A stretch of DNA of 64,000 bases from Paenibacillus sp. FSL H8-0048 (GCF_038002825.1 NZ_JBBODF010000001.1:3348001-3412000); one strand, 5' to 3'; shown: positions 45,962 to 55,237, counted from the stretch's first letter. Program-made: numbers and translations. Notes: a model not told the origin generated them from the letters alone.

Positions 45962-46927
45962 TTATTTGTACAGCGACAGCCACTTCTCCAGCTGATGCTT
46001 CAGCACATCCCGGTAGTACAGCGGCTCCATAATCTCAGCCTCTTCCTTGTATTTCATAATCCAATGGACGAAGCCGATGTCCTGCTCCACAGCGACCTTG
46101 AAATGCAGGCTGCGGTTCTGGCGGTCCACTTTGCTCGGCTTGACAAACATGTCCTCCTGCTTCAGCCGTTCCATCATCCGCTGCGAGAATTTGACTCTGA
46201 ATTCAACCTGCAGGCTGTCCTGCTCCAGGGACCACTTCTGTTCCATGAAGGACTGCAGATCGAACTTATCTTTGGAGAACCACCTGTCCAGCGGATTCAC
46301 ACTGGAGAAGCCGTTAATATGAAAGGTACGGATGATCCCGAAACGGTGACAGAAACCAATCAGGTGAAAACGATTCTCTAGCGGGACCAGACAATAAGGA
46401 TCAATTCGGATACCTTTTTCTTCATAGGCATTCTCACTATAGTCGGCCTGTATGCTTCTCTGCTTCATCACGGCATCCAGAATGTCGGTCAGAAAGAGGG
46501 GCTGGTCTCCCTGAGATCTGCTATTTTCCGTCCAGTTTGGTCCGGCTTCTTTTTTCGTATGCTCCATTGTTTCTTCCCTTTCTGCCTTTTGCTTATAATC
46601 TGCCGCCATCACTTTCTCGTATGCATCTTCAAAGCCCGGGGGCAGCAAAGGTTTGATCTCCGCCATAATACTGCGCAACTGTGAAAAAGCCTCTTCTTCC
46701 TCTTCTGACCAATCCAAGGGGTACAGCGCGAAATTCCCGATAAAAGCATACCCCTTGCCATGTCCCATATGAGTAATGGGGATATGCATGGCACTGAGCG
46801 CATCCATATCCCGATAAATCGTTCTCTCGCTGTTGCCGCATCGTTCCGCCAGCTCACGGGCCAGAATTCCCGGTTTGGCTTGAACTAGCGTAATGATGCG
46901 CATCAGCCGGATCAATCGGTCTGTCAT
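45962..46927 (-). CDS. HTH/WYL-domain transcriptional regulator (YafY type)
   Basis: Regulator of 321 residues. The DeoR/HTH_11 domain is at 1-60 (LARELAERCGNSERTIYRDMDALSAMHIPI). A WYL domain follows (about 145-225; IRIDPYCLVPLENRFHLIGFCHR), then the WCX C-terminal region (KFSQRMMERLKQEDMFVKPSK). WYL domains bind small ligands or nucleic acid. A Glu/Lys-rich insert lies at about 110-140. AAGGAGA precedes the ATG. It is upstream of the peptide transporter operon on the same strand, so it is a candidate regulator of it, though many WYL proteins act elsewhere. Confidence 0.9.
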   Translation of the reverse strand: MTDRLIRLMRIITLVQAKPGILARELAERCGNSERTIYRDMDALSAMHIPITHMGHGKGYAFIGNFALYPLDWSEEEEEAFSQLRSIMAEIKPLLPPGFEDAYEKVMAADYKQKAEREETMEHTKKEAGPNWTENSRSQGDQPLFLTDILDAVMKQRSIQADYSENAYEEKGIRIDPYCLVPLENRFHLIGFCHRFGIIRTFHINGFSSVNPLDRWFSKDKFDLQSFMEQKWSLEQDSLQVEFRVKFSQRMMERLKQEDMFVKPSKVDRQNRSLHFKVAVEQDIGFVHWIMKYKEEAEIMEPLYYRDVLKHQLEKWLSLYK

Positions 46928-47160
46928 ATTCAGTTCTCCTTGACTTATGGTAAAATAGACCCATTATTTTTAAATAAACTAGTTATATATATCTATAACC
47001 AAGGATGTAATAACCGAGATAAGAAAATATAATAGAACTATTTTACTATGTCACCACATTTAGATATTACGCATTTCTTTATCTGCTCCGCCGGGTGTGA
47101 TTCTATATTTGAGCCCTATGTATGGGTAATTCCTATTCTATCTACGCAGCTTCCCTGCAA

Positions 47161-47844
47161 TTATCTCATTCCGGTCCTGCTAAGCGGCAGATTCTCCACC
47201 TCCAGTCTTTTATACAGCGCTTCCGCTTCTCTGAGCAGCTGCATATCCCCGGAGCGGGCAGACATCAGCAGTAACTGATCCGCCTGCCTGCGAAGAATAT
47301 CTGCGGGTACCTCCGGCTTGTTCTTCATCCGGGCCTCCTGGGCCTCCGCGATTAGCGCCTCTGTCTGCAGCAGCGCCAGATGCTTCTCCACATGAAAGCA
47401 GGAGCGGGCCCCCAGCAGGTCGGTATGATGGGAATATTCGATTCCCAGCTTCTTGAGCGGCAGCTCGCGGATACGCTCCACCGTAGGCTGCTTGTATTGC
47501 CATTGCAGCCAGAGGGCTTCATGTATGCCTGCAGGCATACCTGCCATCATGAATTCCAGGGCAATGTACCTGCGCTGTCCGGAATGGATTTTGCCAAGCT
47601 TCAGGAGCAGTGATCTTCCCTCTCCTTCTTCTGCACTACACCCGTAACATCCTGTTACCTTGACATGACTTTCGAGCCAGACACGCAGCTCAATATCCCG
47701 GGCTACCACCTTGCGGCTCTTCTTGCGGAACTCCTCGCCTTGTAGCGCTCCTTTCCACTCCACGAGCAGCACTACTTTCTTGGCACCGCCCGCCAAAATA
47801 CGCTCCTGGCTCCATGTAAACAACGTCTGAATACTTGCTTGCAT
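47161..47844 (-). CDS. uncharacterised protein resembling the C-terminal part of VWA-domain proteins
   Basis: A 227-residue protein that I do not recognise with certainty. The middle (GKIHSGQRRYIALEFMMAG, LWLQWQYKQPTVERIREL) and helical end (HVEKHLALLQTEALIAEAQEA, ADQLLLMSARSGDMQLLREA) follow the pattern seen after the von Willebrand A domain in YfbK/Ca-activated-channel-like proteins: a beta-sandwich then a helical tail. The VWA domain with its MIDAS DxSxS motif is absent. There is no signal peptide or membrane segment. AGAGGTGG precedes ATG 47844. It is not obviously in an operon. Confidence 0.55.
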   Translation of the reverse strand: MQASIQTLFTWSQERILAGGAKKVVLLVEWKGALQGEEFRKKSRKVVARDIELRVWLESHVKVTGCYGCSAEEGEGRSLLLKLGKIHSGQRRYIALEFMMAGMPAGIHEALWLQWQYKQPTVERIRELPLKKLGIEYSHHTDLLGARSCFHVEKHLALLQTEALIAEAQEARMKNKPEVPADILRRQADQLLLMSARSGDMQLLREAEALYKRLEVENLPLSRTGMR

Positions 47845-47942
47845 ATTTCCACCTCTTTCTTATTTTGGGTCTTCTATTAATGTACCAATATTGGCGGACA
47901 ACTCCTTGTCATGGAATGTATGTTCGGTCCTATAATATCGAC

Positions 47943-47983
47943 AAAAAAAGAGCCAACCTCCCCCTAAAGGGGATTGCCTCTTT
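47943..47983 (-). terminator. terminator of the M50-like gene
   Basis: AAAGAG..AACCTCCCC pairs with GGGGATTGCCTCTTT around a CTAAA loop; on the minus strand a run of seven T follows (47943-47949). Confidence 0.85.
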
Positions 47984-48031
47984 ACGAAAGTCTATCCTTT
48001 TGTCAAAATATGACGAACAAAGTTTTACGCA

Positions 48032-48718
48032 TTACATCAATCTGACCCGTCTGCCCGCCTTCTCATGCCGGAAGAACAGGCCAAGGGCCCAGGTTGCACA
48101 CAGCAATGCGAACAGGAAGAACAGAAGTGACCACACCGGAGCCGGTAAAATGGTTAATCTGGACAGATTCGCTGCATCCCCTGCACGGGCAGGCGTCACG
48201 ACGGAAGCATAGACCAGGAATACGGTCCCCATCACAGACTCCTCCAGGGTCAGAAACGCAAGAAACAGGTAGTACACCTTGCTGACCTTCGGCCAGAGGA
48301 ACAGCATTGCAGCATTCAGCAGAATGAAGCCGCTCAGCCAGATCATCCCGAAGCCGCCCCGCACATACAGCACCAGCATAATTAGTGCGACCAGGCTGGC
48401 CAGAACCAGCCCCCATTCCCGTTTATCTCTACTATAGAAATAGAAGAGCAGCAACGCGAACAGTGAAGCCAGAGGATACCCCGCCAGCGACACCAGGATC
48501 GCCTTGCCTCCGGCAGCTATTGCCGAATAGGTCACACCGCTGTGATCCGAATACAGCTCAATGCGCAGCACATTGCCGGAGAGCAGCAGGGTCATCAGCG
48601 CGTGGCCGAATTCATGGAACATGGTATCCAGATTACGGAATAAGGAGGAGAACGGAATAAACCGGGTTAACAGGGCGGAGCCTGCCAGGAACAACAGTGT
48701 TTTGAGCCATCTATTCAT
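48032..48718 (-). CDS. M50-type membrane metallopeptidase
   Basis: Membrane protein of 228 residues with the zinc-binding HExxH motif in MFHEFGHALMTLLLSG (about residue 32). It has about six hydrophobic segments. This fits the Peptidase_M50B-like group, small members of the site-2 protease clan, with no PDZ domain. ATG 48718 is chosen because AAAGGGG sits 8 bases upstream; ATG 48742 lies on the ribosome site. The second metal ligand (usually in an NPDG-like motif) is not evident, so protease activity is unproven. The substrate is unknown. Confidence 0.75.
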   Translation of the reverse strand: MNRWLKTLLFLAGSALLTRFIPFSSLFRNLDTMFHEFGHALMTLLLSGNVLRIELYSDHSGVTYSAIAAGGKAILVSLAGYPLASLFALLLFYFYSRDKREWGLVLASLVALIMLVLYVRGGFGMIWLSGFILLNAAMLFLWPKVSKVYYLFLAFLTLEESVMGTVFLVYASVVTPARAGDAANLSRLTILPAPVWSLLFFLFALLCATWALGLFFRHEKAGRRVRLM

Positions 48719-48942
48719 TGAATACAGCCCCTTTCCGTTCACAGTATACGTTAATTTGCAGCGACACTCAATATCGCGGGAACCATCCCTGGCTTAACGC
48801 TGTATTACCTGTATGGTTCTCTGTATGGTTCTCTTTATGGACCTGAAGGGTAATTATGCCTACAGCCTTTCAGGTTGTCCAAACGGCAAGCAGCTATGAT
48901 AAAATAGGAAGACAATTAGCTCTAACAGGTGGTGATCAGTTG

Positions 48943-49452
48943 ATGAAAAGACAGGTAACTGAAGTGATGCTGAAGCTGCTGGGTTCGTCCCTGCTTCTGC
49001 TTGGCCTTATTCTCACTTGGCCTGCCCCCGAGGCAAAGGCCAATTATCTGAATGATATATACAATGGAATCCAGAGCTTCTCGGAGCTGCCCGGAGAGGT
49101 CAGCAAGCTGCAGGAGAGCTACCGGAAGACTGCCGAGGAGCTTCAGCAGACGAAGGAGGATCTCGGAGAAGCGGTAGACGAGCTGGGGCAGACCAAGGAG
49201 CAGCTGACGGACAGCCTGCAGCAAATGCAGACGTATCAATCCCAGAACGCTGCCCTGCAGGAGCAGAACCGCCAGCTTAGCCAGGTCGTGGACGAGCTGA
49301 AGAATGACCGGACAGCGAGAGAGAACTACTTCAACCGGATCAAGGTGACGGTCATCTCCGGGATTGCTCTTCTTCTCGGCTACTTCCTGCTGATCCGGGT
49401 GCTGCGCTTCACAATGCGCCACCGCTCCAGAAGAAGTGACCGGCTGCGTTAA
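48943..49452 (+). CDS. exported coiled-coil protein with C-terminal membrane anchor
   Basis: A 169-residue protein of unknown function. An N-terminal signal segment (about 8-30, LKLLGSSLLLLGLILTW, cleavage probably after AKA) is followed by a Gln/Glu/Leu heptad-rich coiled coil (about 45-130; EELQQTKEDLGEAVDELGQT, LQEQNRQLSQVVDELKND), one membrane segment (about 138-158, VISGIALLLGYFLLIRVL) and a basic cytoplasmic tail (RHRSRRSDRLR). ATG 48943 is preferred, preceded by AGGTGGTG; TTG 48940 is possible. The AIM24 gene follows 16 bp later with its own strong ribosome site, so the two are likely cotranscribed. Confidence 0.7.
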   Translation: MKRQVTEVMLKLLGSSLLLLGLILTWPAPEAKANYLNDIYNGIQSFSELPGEVSKLQESYRKTAEELQQTKEDLGEAVDELGQTKEQLTDSLQQMQTYQSQNAALQEQNRQLSQVVDELKNDRTARENYFNRIKVTVISGIALLLGYFLLIRVLRFTMRHRSRRSDRLR

Positions 49453-49468
49453 GGAGGATGAATGAAGC

Positions 49469-50173
49469 ATGAATATTGACATTCAGGATGAAGGCGACAG
49501 CGGCAGCGGACAGGCGGTTGCTTTTACCATTCAGGAGAACGAAGAAGTCCATGTGCTGCACCCGCAGCAGATTATTGCTTACCAGGGCCCTTCGGCAGGA
49601 CGGGCCGACCGGTTCATGGATGTGAAGGGCATGTACCGCAAACGCAAGCTGATCCGGGCGGATCTGACCGGCCCTTGCCGGTTCACAGCCGCGCTGCCGC
49701 CGGGCTACCGGGTCAAGACCATCCGGCTCGACAGCAAAAGCGATCTGCTCTACGACTTCAGGCATCTCTTCTTCTACAGCAAGGGAGTCACGATGCAGAC
49801 AAGAGTCCTGAGCATGAAGAATATGCTGATTACCCGGGATATCGTCAAGGTCAAATTCTCCGGCCGCGGCAGCATAGGCATTCTCACGGAGGGTACGGTC
49901 TGCGAAGCAGAGCTGCATCCCTTCGATCCGCTGTATGTCGATGCCGGGAGCATTATCGCTTATCCCGAGAATGCCAAGCTTGAGCTGACGGTCTACGGCA
50001 ATCATCTCGCCAGCCAGCATATGAGCTATCACTGGAAAATGACAGGCCACGGGCCTGTGCTGTTCCAGGCCGGACGCCAGAGCAGACGCTTCGAGCGCGA
50101 CAATAATGAAGACGGCATTATCAAGCGCTTCCTGCGGGAGGCCCTGCCCTTCGGCGGTGTATTTATTAAGTAA
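49469..50173 (+). CDS. AIM24-family protein
   Basis: A 234-residue beta-rich protein of the AIM24/TRAP-like family (PF01987). Typical segments: VLHPQQIIAYQGPSAGRADR, DLLYDFRHLFFYSKG, GRGSIGILTEGTV and PLYVDAGSIIAYPENAKLEL. Bacterial members have no settled function; the yeast protein supports mitochondrial inner-membrane organisation. AAGGAGG lies about 11 bases upstream. It is paired with the coiled-coil membrane protein just upstream and followed by a terminator, so the two form a small operon, possibly at the membrane. Confidence 0.85.
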   Translation: MNIDIQDEGDSGSGQAVAFTIQENEEVHVLHPQQIIAYQGPSAGRADRFMDVKGMYRKRKLIRADLTGPCRFTAALPPGYRVKTIRLDSKSDLLYDFRHLFFYSKGVTMQTRVLSMKNMLITRDIVKVKFSGRGSIGILTEGTVCEAELHPFDPLYVDAGSIIAYPENAKLELTVYGNHLASQHMSYHWKMTGHGPVLFQAGRQSRRFERDNNEDGIIKRFLREALPFGGVFIK

Positions 50174-50176
50174 GCA

Positions 50177-50209
50177 AAGAGCGCCCGCGTTACACCTGCG
50201 GGCGCTCTT
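50177..50209 (+). terminator. terminator of the AIM24 operon
   Basis: AAGAGCGCCCGC at 50177-50188 pairs perfectly with GCGGGCGCTCTT at 50198-50209, right after the stop codon; it can also end the convergent dps transcript. Confidence 0.92.
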
Positions 50210-50236
50210 CTATATCAGCGTGAAACCTATACGTTC

Positions 50237-50695
50237 TTATATTTCCAGGTAAGCGTTCAGCATCCAGGCTGTCTTCTCTACGCTTGTCCGGATTCCGATC
50301 AGCAGATCGGCGGTAGGCTGGTCGCTGACCTCCTCTGCGCTAGTAATGCCCTGCTTCAGCTCTTCCGCTACGGCAGCGAAATCTTGAACCAGCTGTGCCA
50401 CCATTTCCTTCGCGCTCTCACCGCCGGCAGCTTCCTCCAGGCTGGAGAGCTTCAGGTACTCTGCCATAGTAGATGCAGGACGTCCGCCGATGGCGAGCAG
50501 CCGCTCAGCCAGCTCATCCACATAACCCGCAGCTTCGTTGTACAGCTCTTCGAATTTCTCATGCAGTGTGAAGAATTGGGGTCCGCTGACATACCAGTGG
50601 TAATGATGCAGCTTCACTCCCAGCAACGTCCAGTTCGCGGTCTGACGGTTCAGGACAGCATGCAGTGCAGTGTGGCTGTTAACTTGTGTACTCAT
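50237..50695 (-). CDS. dps: Dps-family DNA-binding / iron-storage protein
   Basis: Ferritin-like 12-mer subunit of 152 residues that oxidises and stores iron and shields DNA from peroxide. The ferroxidase ligands lie in LHHYHWYVSGPQFFTLHEKFEELYNEAAGYVDELAERLLAIGG (about residues 28-70), the usual Dps signature. No long Lys-rich N-terminal tail is present, so DNA binding may be weak. The upstream region holds a PerR-like palindrome, consistent with peroxide induction as for B. subtilis mrgA. CGGGAGG precedes the ATG. Confidence 0.95.
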   Translation of the reverse strand: MSTQVNSHTALHAVLNRQTANWTLLGVKLHHYHWYVSGPQFFTLHEKFEELYNEAAGYVDELAERLLAIGGRPASTMAEYLKLSSLEEAAGGESAKEMVAQLVQDFAAVAEELKQGITSAEEVSDQPTADLLIGIRTSVEKTAWMLNAYLEI

Positions 50696-50737
50696 TCAAA
50701 AAACCTCCCGGAGTGTGTGTTTTACAACGTATTGTAT

Positions 50738-50752
50738 TTAGACTCGTTCTAA
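50738..50752 (-). promoter_or_regulatory. PerR-like box upstream of dps
   Basis: TTAGACTCGTTCTAA (inside the longer inverted repeat ATTTAGA-CTCGT-TCTAAAT) resembles the 7-1-7 PerR/Fur palindrome and the TTAGA...TCTAA variant seen in mrgA-type promoters. It is 43-57 bp before the start codon, a fitting place for repression. Confidence 0.7.
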
Positions 50753-50943
50753 ATCTATATACAATTTAACATACTTTTTGCCGTATTGCAATCGAATATC
50801 CTGCATCCTTGATGTATTGCACATTCTAGCATTCCTCCGGGAGCCTATCCTATAATTTGAATCACAATTGACGCAAATGCACATGGATTGACATAAATCA
50901 CTTGAACCGGAAGAGAAGCTTACATCCTTCCGTAGGATCTCCC

Positions 50944-52422
50944 TTACACCGTGGGGATATCCGTCTCTGCCGCCCGTCCCAGGCCGCTGCGGAAGATGGC
51001 GCGCATCTCCTCCCGCTTGCTCTTGGGGCTAAGCACATATACCGTATCCCCAGGCTCAATCACCGTGCTGCCATGCGGCGTCACGATGGTCTTGTTCCGT
51101 ATAATGGCCGTGAACAGAATATCGTCCGGCAGGCCGATCTCTGCAATCTGCCTGCCGCATATCGCCATCTGCCGGTCGATTCCGATATGATTGAATTCAG
51201 AATCGGTCTTCCCGAATGCGACCAGCTCCATTAATGAAGGCTGGGATGCATGCTCCCGGCCCACCAGCCTCAGCCGCGAGGCCAGGGGCGAAATGGTTGT
51301 TCCCTGAATCACAGCCGAGGTCAGGACCACGAAGAATACGACATTGAAGAACAGCCTGCCATGCGGCAGCCCCGCGAGCAGCGGGTAGGTCGCCAGGACA
51401 ATCGGGACGGCTCCCCGGAGCCCGGCCCAGGAGATCAGTAGCTTTTCACGGAAGGAGAACCTCGACACAAGCAGGCTGAGGAATACGCCAAGCGGTCTTG
51501 CCAGGGCCATCAGGATGACGGACAGCAGCAGCCCCTGCCAGGCCACAGCCGCCAGCTCCTGCGGGAAGACCAGCATCCCGAGCAGAATGAACATGGCAAT
51601 CTGCATCATCCAGGCAAAGCCATGGTTGAAGTTCATAATGGTGCGGTGGTACATCAGCTCGGAATTCCCCAGCACCAGCCCCATGACATAGACGGCAAGC
51701 AGCCCGCTGCTGTGTACCATGGCCGAGACCCCGTAAGTCAGAACTGCGAAGCCGACCGCCATGACCGGATACAGCCCGGTGGAGTCCAGATTAATCCGGT
51801 TAATCAGATAAACTGCCAGCTTGCCGATGATGATCCCGGCCAGCAGCCCTACCCCCATCTCCCAGAAGAATGACAGCACCAGACGCAAGACTGCGGTATC
51901 CGGGTGCTGTACCCATTCAATCAGCGACACGGTAAGGAATACGGCCATTGGATCATTGCTGCCGGATTCGGCTTCAAGGGTGGAGGTTAGCCGTTTATCG
52001 ATATTTTTGCCGCCCAGTACGGAGAATACCGCCGCCGCATCTGTGGAGCCGACAATGGCCCCGAACAGGAAGCTCTCCGCCCAGGGTACACCGAGTACAA
52101 ATTTGGCAAAAATACCAACGATCACGGTAGTCAGCAGTACTCCGAGTGTAGCCAGCGACAATGCCGGCTTCAGAATCGGGCGAATATCCTTCATGCTCGT
52201 CTGCATGCCGCCCTCAAACAGAATCACCACCAGGGCAAAAATGCCGGCAATCTGTGTGAGCGAAGCATTGTTGAAATAAATAAAATGGCTGAGCACCATG
52301 CCGGCTGCAATAAACAGGACCAGAGCAGGCATGCCAAAACGGGTGGAGAATTTGGTGGAGAGCACGGCGATCAGCAGTAAAGCCGCCAGCAGCAGAATGA
52401 TTTGATCTGCAAGATGAGTCAT
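50944..52422 (-). CDS. CPA1-type K+(Na+)/H+ antiporter with TrkA-C domain
   Basis: Monovalent cation/proton antiporter of 492 residues, NhaP2/CvrA type. About 12-13 hydrophobic segments fill residues 1-400. The transport motif GAIVGSTDAAAVFSVLG with its Asp lies near residue 125 and ESGSNDPMAVFLT near 155. The C-terminal RCK_C/TrkA-C domain is at about 405-485 (FNHIGIDRQMAICGRQIAEIGLPDDI, GDTVYVLSPKSKREEM). ATG 52422 is chosen because the protein begins at the first membrane helix and GGAAGGTG lies upstream; the open frame to 52752 is not protein-like. The ion carried is inferred from family. Confidence 0.93.
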   Translation of the reverse strand: MTHLADQIILLLAALLLIAVLSTKFSTRFGMPALVLFIAAGMVLSHFIYFNNASLTQIAGIFALVVILFEGGMQTSMKDIRPILKPALSLATLGVLLTTVIVGIFAKFVLGVPWAESFLFGAIVGSTDAAAVFSVLGGKNIDKRLTSTLEAESGSNDPMAVFLTVSLIEWVQHPDTAVLRLVLSFFWEMGVGLLAGIIIGKLAVYLINRINLDSTGLYPVMAVGFAVLTYGVSAMVHSSGLLAVYVMGLVLGNSELMYHRTIMNFNHGFAWMMQIAMFILLGMLVFPQELAAVAWQGLLLSVILMALARPLGVFLSLLVSRFSFREKLLISWAGLRGAVPIVLATYPLLAGLPHGRLFFNVVFFVVLTSAVIQGTTISPLASRLRLVGREHASQPSLMELVAFGKTDSEFNHIGIDRQMAICGRQIAEIGLPDDILFTAIIRNKTIVTPHGSTVIEPGDTVYVLSPKSKREEMRAIFRSGLGRAAETDIPTV

Positions 52423-52504
52423 GAACCGGTTCACACCTTCCCCGGAGCCGGGTATCCGCCTTAGCCCCATGTATTTTATAGTAATGTTTATGATTCCAGG
52501 ACAG

Positions 52505-52540
52505 AAAAAAACCCCGGTGGGCTGAGTTCCACGGAGGTTA
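52505..52540 (-). terminator. terminator of the discoidin-glycosidase gene
   Basis: AACCCCGGTGG at 52510-52520 pairs with CCACGGAGGTT at 52529-52539 (one mismatch pair), followed on the minus strand by a run of T (52505-52511). Confidence 0.85.
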
Positions 52541-52552
52541 TTATGCCGTCGT

Positions 52553-55237
52553 TCATTCTCTTGAATACACCTGCAGCTCCTGAATGGACCAATAGTTGCC
52601 GCCGGAGCCTGTCTGGGTAATCTTAATATGCCGGGTCTTGACCGGGGCAAACGTAATCTTGGTCTTCGCCAGCCCGCCTTTGCCCGCTGCAACCTGTCTC
52701 CAGCTCTTGGCATCATCCGATACCTGCACAATGTAGCCGCGCGGATAGTCATAGGGTGATAAAGGATAATCCATATCTATAGCTTCTACCGTATGTTCTG
52801 CGCCCAGATCAATCTGGAAGTACTCCCCCGAAGCCTGATGCTTGACCGTATCCCAGCGGGTCCGCCGGTCTCCGTCAATGGCACCTCCCGGATTGGATGC
52901 CTCCTTACTCACACTGGACGTCACCTTCCAGCCTGCCCGGTCCAGCGGGACAAGTCCGGTTGCTGTAATCTGTGTCTTCTCTGACATCACGCCAGAGCCG
53001 GACACCCGTACAGCATAAGTATAAAGTGTGCCTTCCTTCAGCTTGCTGTCGTTATACTCCGTTCCCTTCACCGCTGTAGCGATGACCTTCAGCTTCTCGT
53101 CCGGGCCGTCCGCCCGGAGCACTTCATAGCTTGCTCCGGGGGCTTCCAGCCAGTTCAGATGCATAGATAATCCTTTGACAGCAGTTGCCTTCAGACCCTG
53201 CGGCGCCGTATCTGCCACCTCGGAGGAAGGCTCCAGAATGTACTGCACGCCTTCTCCCGGAGCCAGCGTCTCCGTGAATTCCAGCTCCGGCGAAGCGGCT
53301 CTGCCGGTTACATAGCTGCGGGCCTCCTCATAAGTATCGCCCTTGCCGAACCGTTCTCCTTCGTACTCCGTTTTTTTCGGCATAGTGATCTTGACCTTAA
53401 CGGTCCGCTCGGTCTGCTCGAAATTGACGAAGTTCACCAGCACCTTGTTGGATGTCGCCTTGCTGCCCGCGAGCGGCTCAAGCGTGGAGGTGTCCACGGC
53501 TCTTACGTAGACCAGCTTATCCTTCAGCTCCTCCTTATTGCTGATCTGATAGGTCAGCGGAGCGCCGTGTGTGGCATAAGCCAGATCCAGCCTGCGCATG
53601 ATACTGACACGGGATTCTTCGCCTTCCTTGGTGTAGTAGATCTCTGTAGCCGCCGGATCATGATCCTCCAGATTGAAGCCGTATTTGAACAGGCTGAAAT
53701 TCTTGAAGAAGGCGGCATGCTGCACGAACATCTCGGCATAGCCGATATGTGCCCGCATAATCCGGTCGAACACCGCCGAGGTCCGCTCCTTGGCCCCGTA
53801 TTGATACGCGTCCACATGAGAGTCCGAGGTGCCGAACTCGGTGGCGAGCATTTTTTTGCTAAGGCCGTCTACCGATCCCCCGAAGGTCTTCAGGTTCTCC
53901 GTGAAGCTCCCGCCCTGACCGAAAATATAGGAATCGCCATAAGAATGGCCATTCGTCAGATCCGTTACCGTCTCAAGCTCATCCCGCTGCTTCGGGTCAC
54001 GTTCCCAGCCGTCCGGGTCCCCGCACTGCTTCACCGGCCCCTTCTGGTTGCCGCACGAATCTTCGCTGTAGCCCGGCCAGTAGGCCCATCCGGGTGCAAC
54101 CGTCTGCAGATGCGGCGCAATTGTCTTTCCCTTGCTGTTCAGCCACTCTGCTATGGCCAGATTGACCGCTTTGGAACGGTTGAACAGGCCCGGTTCGTTA
54201 TCCACCTCGTAGTACTGGAAGTACGGACTGTACTTCTGGAAATAATCCGTCAGCTTCTTCTCGGCATCCTCGGGCAGCGTGCCGTCTGCCTTCAGCTTGA
54301 TATCGCCTGTATGCAGATAGAGCGCTACGGCCTGCATATTGTAATCCTTCAGGACCTTGTAGTACTCATCCATCTTCTCACAGGAACGGCCCACATCACT
54401 GGCACAGCTGGTACGCATGATATTACCGCTGTAGGCTACGCCCAGCCACTTCATAATATAGGGCAGATGGGTAACCGCCCCCTCGTCAAAATAAAACTGC
54501 TTGTTATTCACCACCGTCCCGGTCAGCGTATAGCTGCCATGGATCGGCTCCTTAACCGGAGACTTGAGCGCCTCCAGACTGAGATTATCCCATGTCCACC
54601 AGTTGTACTTATCCTCAGCTTCTGAGGAATAGATTCCCCTGGCCGTCCGCAGCGTCAGCTCGTTGGTGCCGCTGATGAGCTGCTCTTTGGGAATGTACAG
54701 CTCATAGGTTTTGCGGAAATCGTATTTGCTGCCGGTTCCGGCAATCCCGGCGATCTGAATGATGCCTGAGAGTTGACCGTTGGAGAATACGCTCATCTGG
54801 GGTACAGACTTGTAAGCATCGATAATGCTCACGCGAAATAAGACCCCGTGCTCCGGGATCTTATCCAGCTCATACTGAATCCGCAGCTCCGGGTTGGTCT
54901 CCCCGTGCAGGCCGGAGGGCAGTGACTTCAGCTCTCCCGACCTGGCAGTGGTTGAGGCTATGCTGAGCGTCTTTTTCACCCCGCTTGACCCCGCCGCCTT
55001 GAACTCATCGGCAGAGCCGTCATGCTTGCCAAGCTGCCATAGAACCGTTCCTTCCGGCATCTCAGGACCGGCATCCTTAGCCGCCGACAATGAAGACAGA
55101 TCCACATCCTCTTCACCGTCCTTCGTCCCGTAATCTCCGAAGACAGAGACGGACAACAGAATCAAGATGATCAATGCTGCGAATTTTAGTAGCCTGTGGA
55201 GATATTTACCGGGTTTCTTTTGAACTCTAGTCCTCAT
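52553..55237 (-). CDS. large membrane-anchored glycosidase with F5/8 type C domain
   Basis: An 894-residue extracellular enzyme. One hydrophobic segment at about 15-33 acts as signal or anchor. Residues about 60-225 form a beta-sandwich like polysaccharide-lyase C-terminal domains (VLWQLGKHDGSADEF, RIQYELDKIP). Residues about 240-560 resemble a clan GH-A barrel: YYEVDNEPGLFNRS (about 345) supplies the acid/base Glu and KMLATEFGTSDSH (about 465) the nucleophile. A fibronectin III-like domain (about 675-755; APQGLKATAVKGLSMHLNWLEAPGAS) and a discoidin domain (about 757-894; ASNPGGAIDGDRRTRWDT, KHIKITQTG) follow. The glycosidase family number cannot be assigned by eye. It sits with two GH26 genes and sugar-nucleotide genes. 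Confidence 0.8.
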   Translation of the reverse strand: MRTRVQKKPGKYLHRLLKFAALIILILLSVSVFGDYGTKDGEEDVDLSSLSAAKDAGPEMPEGTVLWQLGKHDGSADEFKAAGSSGVKKTLSIASTTARSGELKSLPSGLHGETNPELRIQYELDKIPEHGVLFRVSIIDAYKSVPQMSVFSNGQLSGIIQIAGIAGTGSKYDFRKTYELYIPKEQLISGTNELTLRTARGIYSSEAEDKYNWWTWDNLSLEALKSPVKEPIHGSYTLTGTVVNNKQFYFDEGAVTHLPYIMKWLGVAYSGNIMRTSCASDVGRSCEKMDEYYKVLKDYNMQAVALYLHTGDIKLKADGTLPEDAEKKLTDYFQKYSPYFQYYEVDNEPGLFNRSKAVNLAIAEWLNSKGKTIAPHLQTVAPGWAYWPGYSEDSCGNQKGPVKQCGDPDGWERDPKQRDELETVTDLTNGHSYGDSYIFGQGGSFTENLKTFGGSVDGLSKKMLATEFGTSDSHVDAYQYGAKERTSAVFDRIMRAHIGYAEMFVQHAAFFKNFSLFKYGFNLEDHDPAATEIYYTKEGEESRVSIMRRLDLAYATHGAPLTYQISNKEELKDKLVYVRAVDTSTLEPLAGSKATSNKVLVNFVNFEQTERTVKVKITMPKKTEYEGERFGKGDTYEEARSYVTGRAASPELEFTETLAPGEGVQYILEPSSEVADTAPQGLKATAVKGLSMHLNWLEAPGASYEVLRADGPDEKLKVIATAVKGTEYNDSKLKEGTLYTYAVRVSGSGVMSEKTQITATGLVPLDRAGWKVTSSVSKEASNPGGAIDGDRRTRWDTVKHQASGEYFQIDLGAEHTVEAIDMDYPLSPYDYPRGYIVQVSDDAKSWRQVAAGKGGLAKTKITFAPVKTRHIKITQTGSGGNYWSIQELQVYSRE

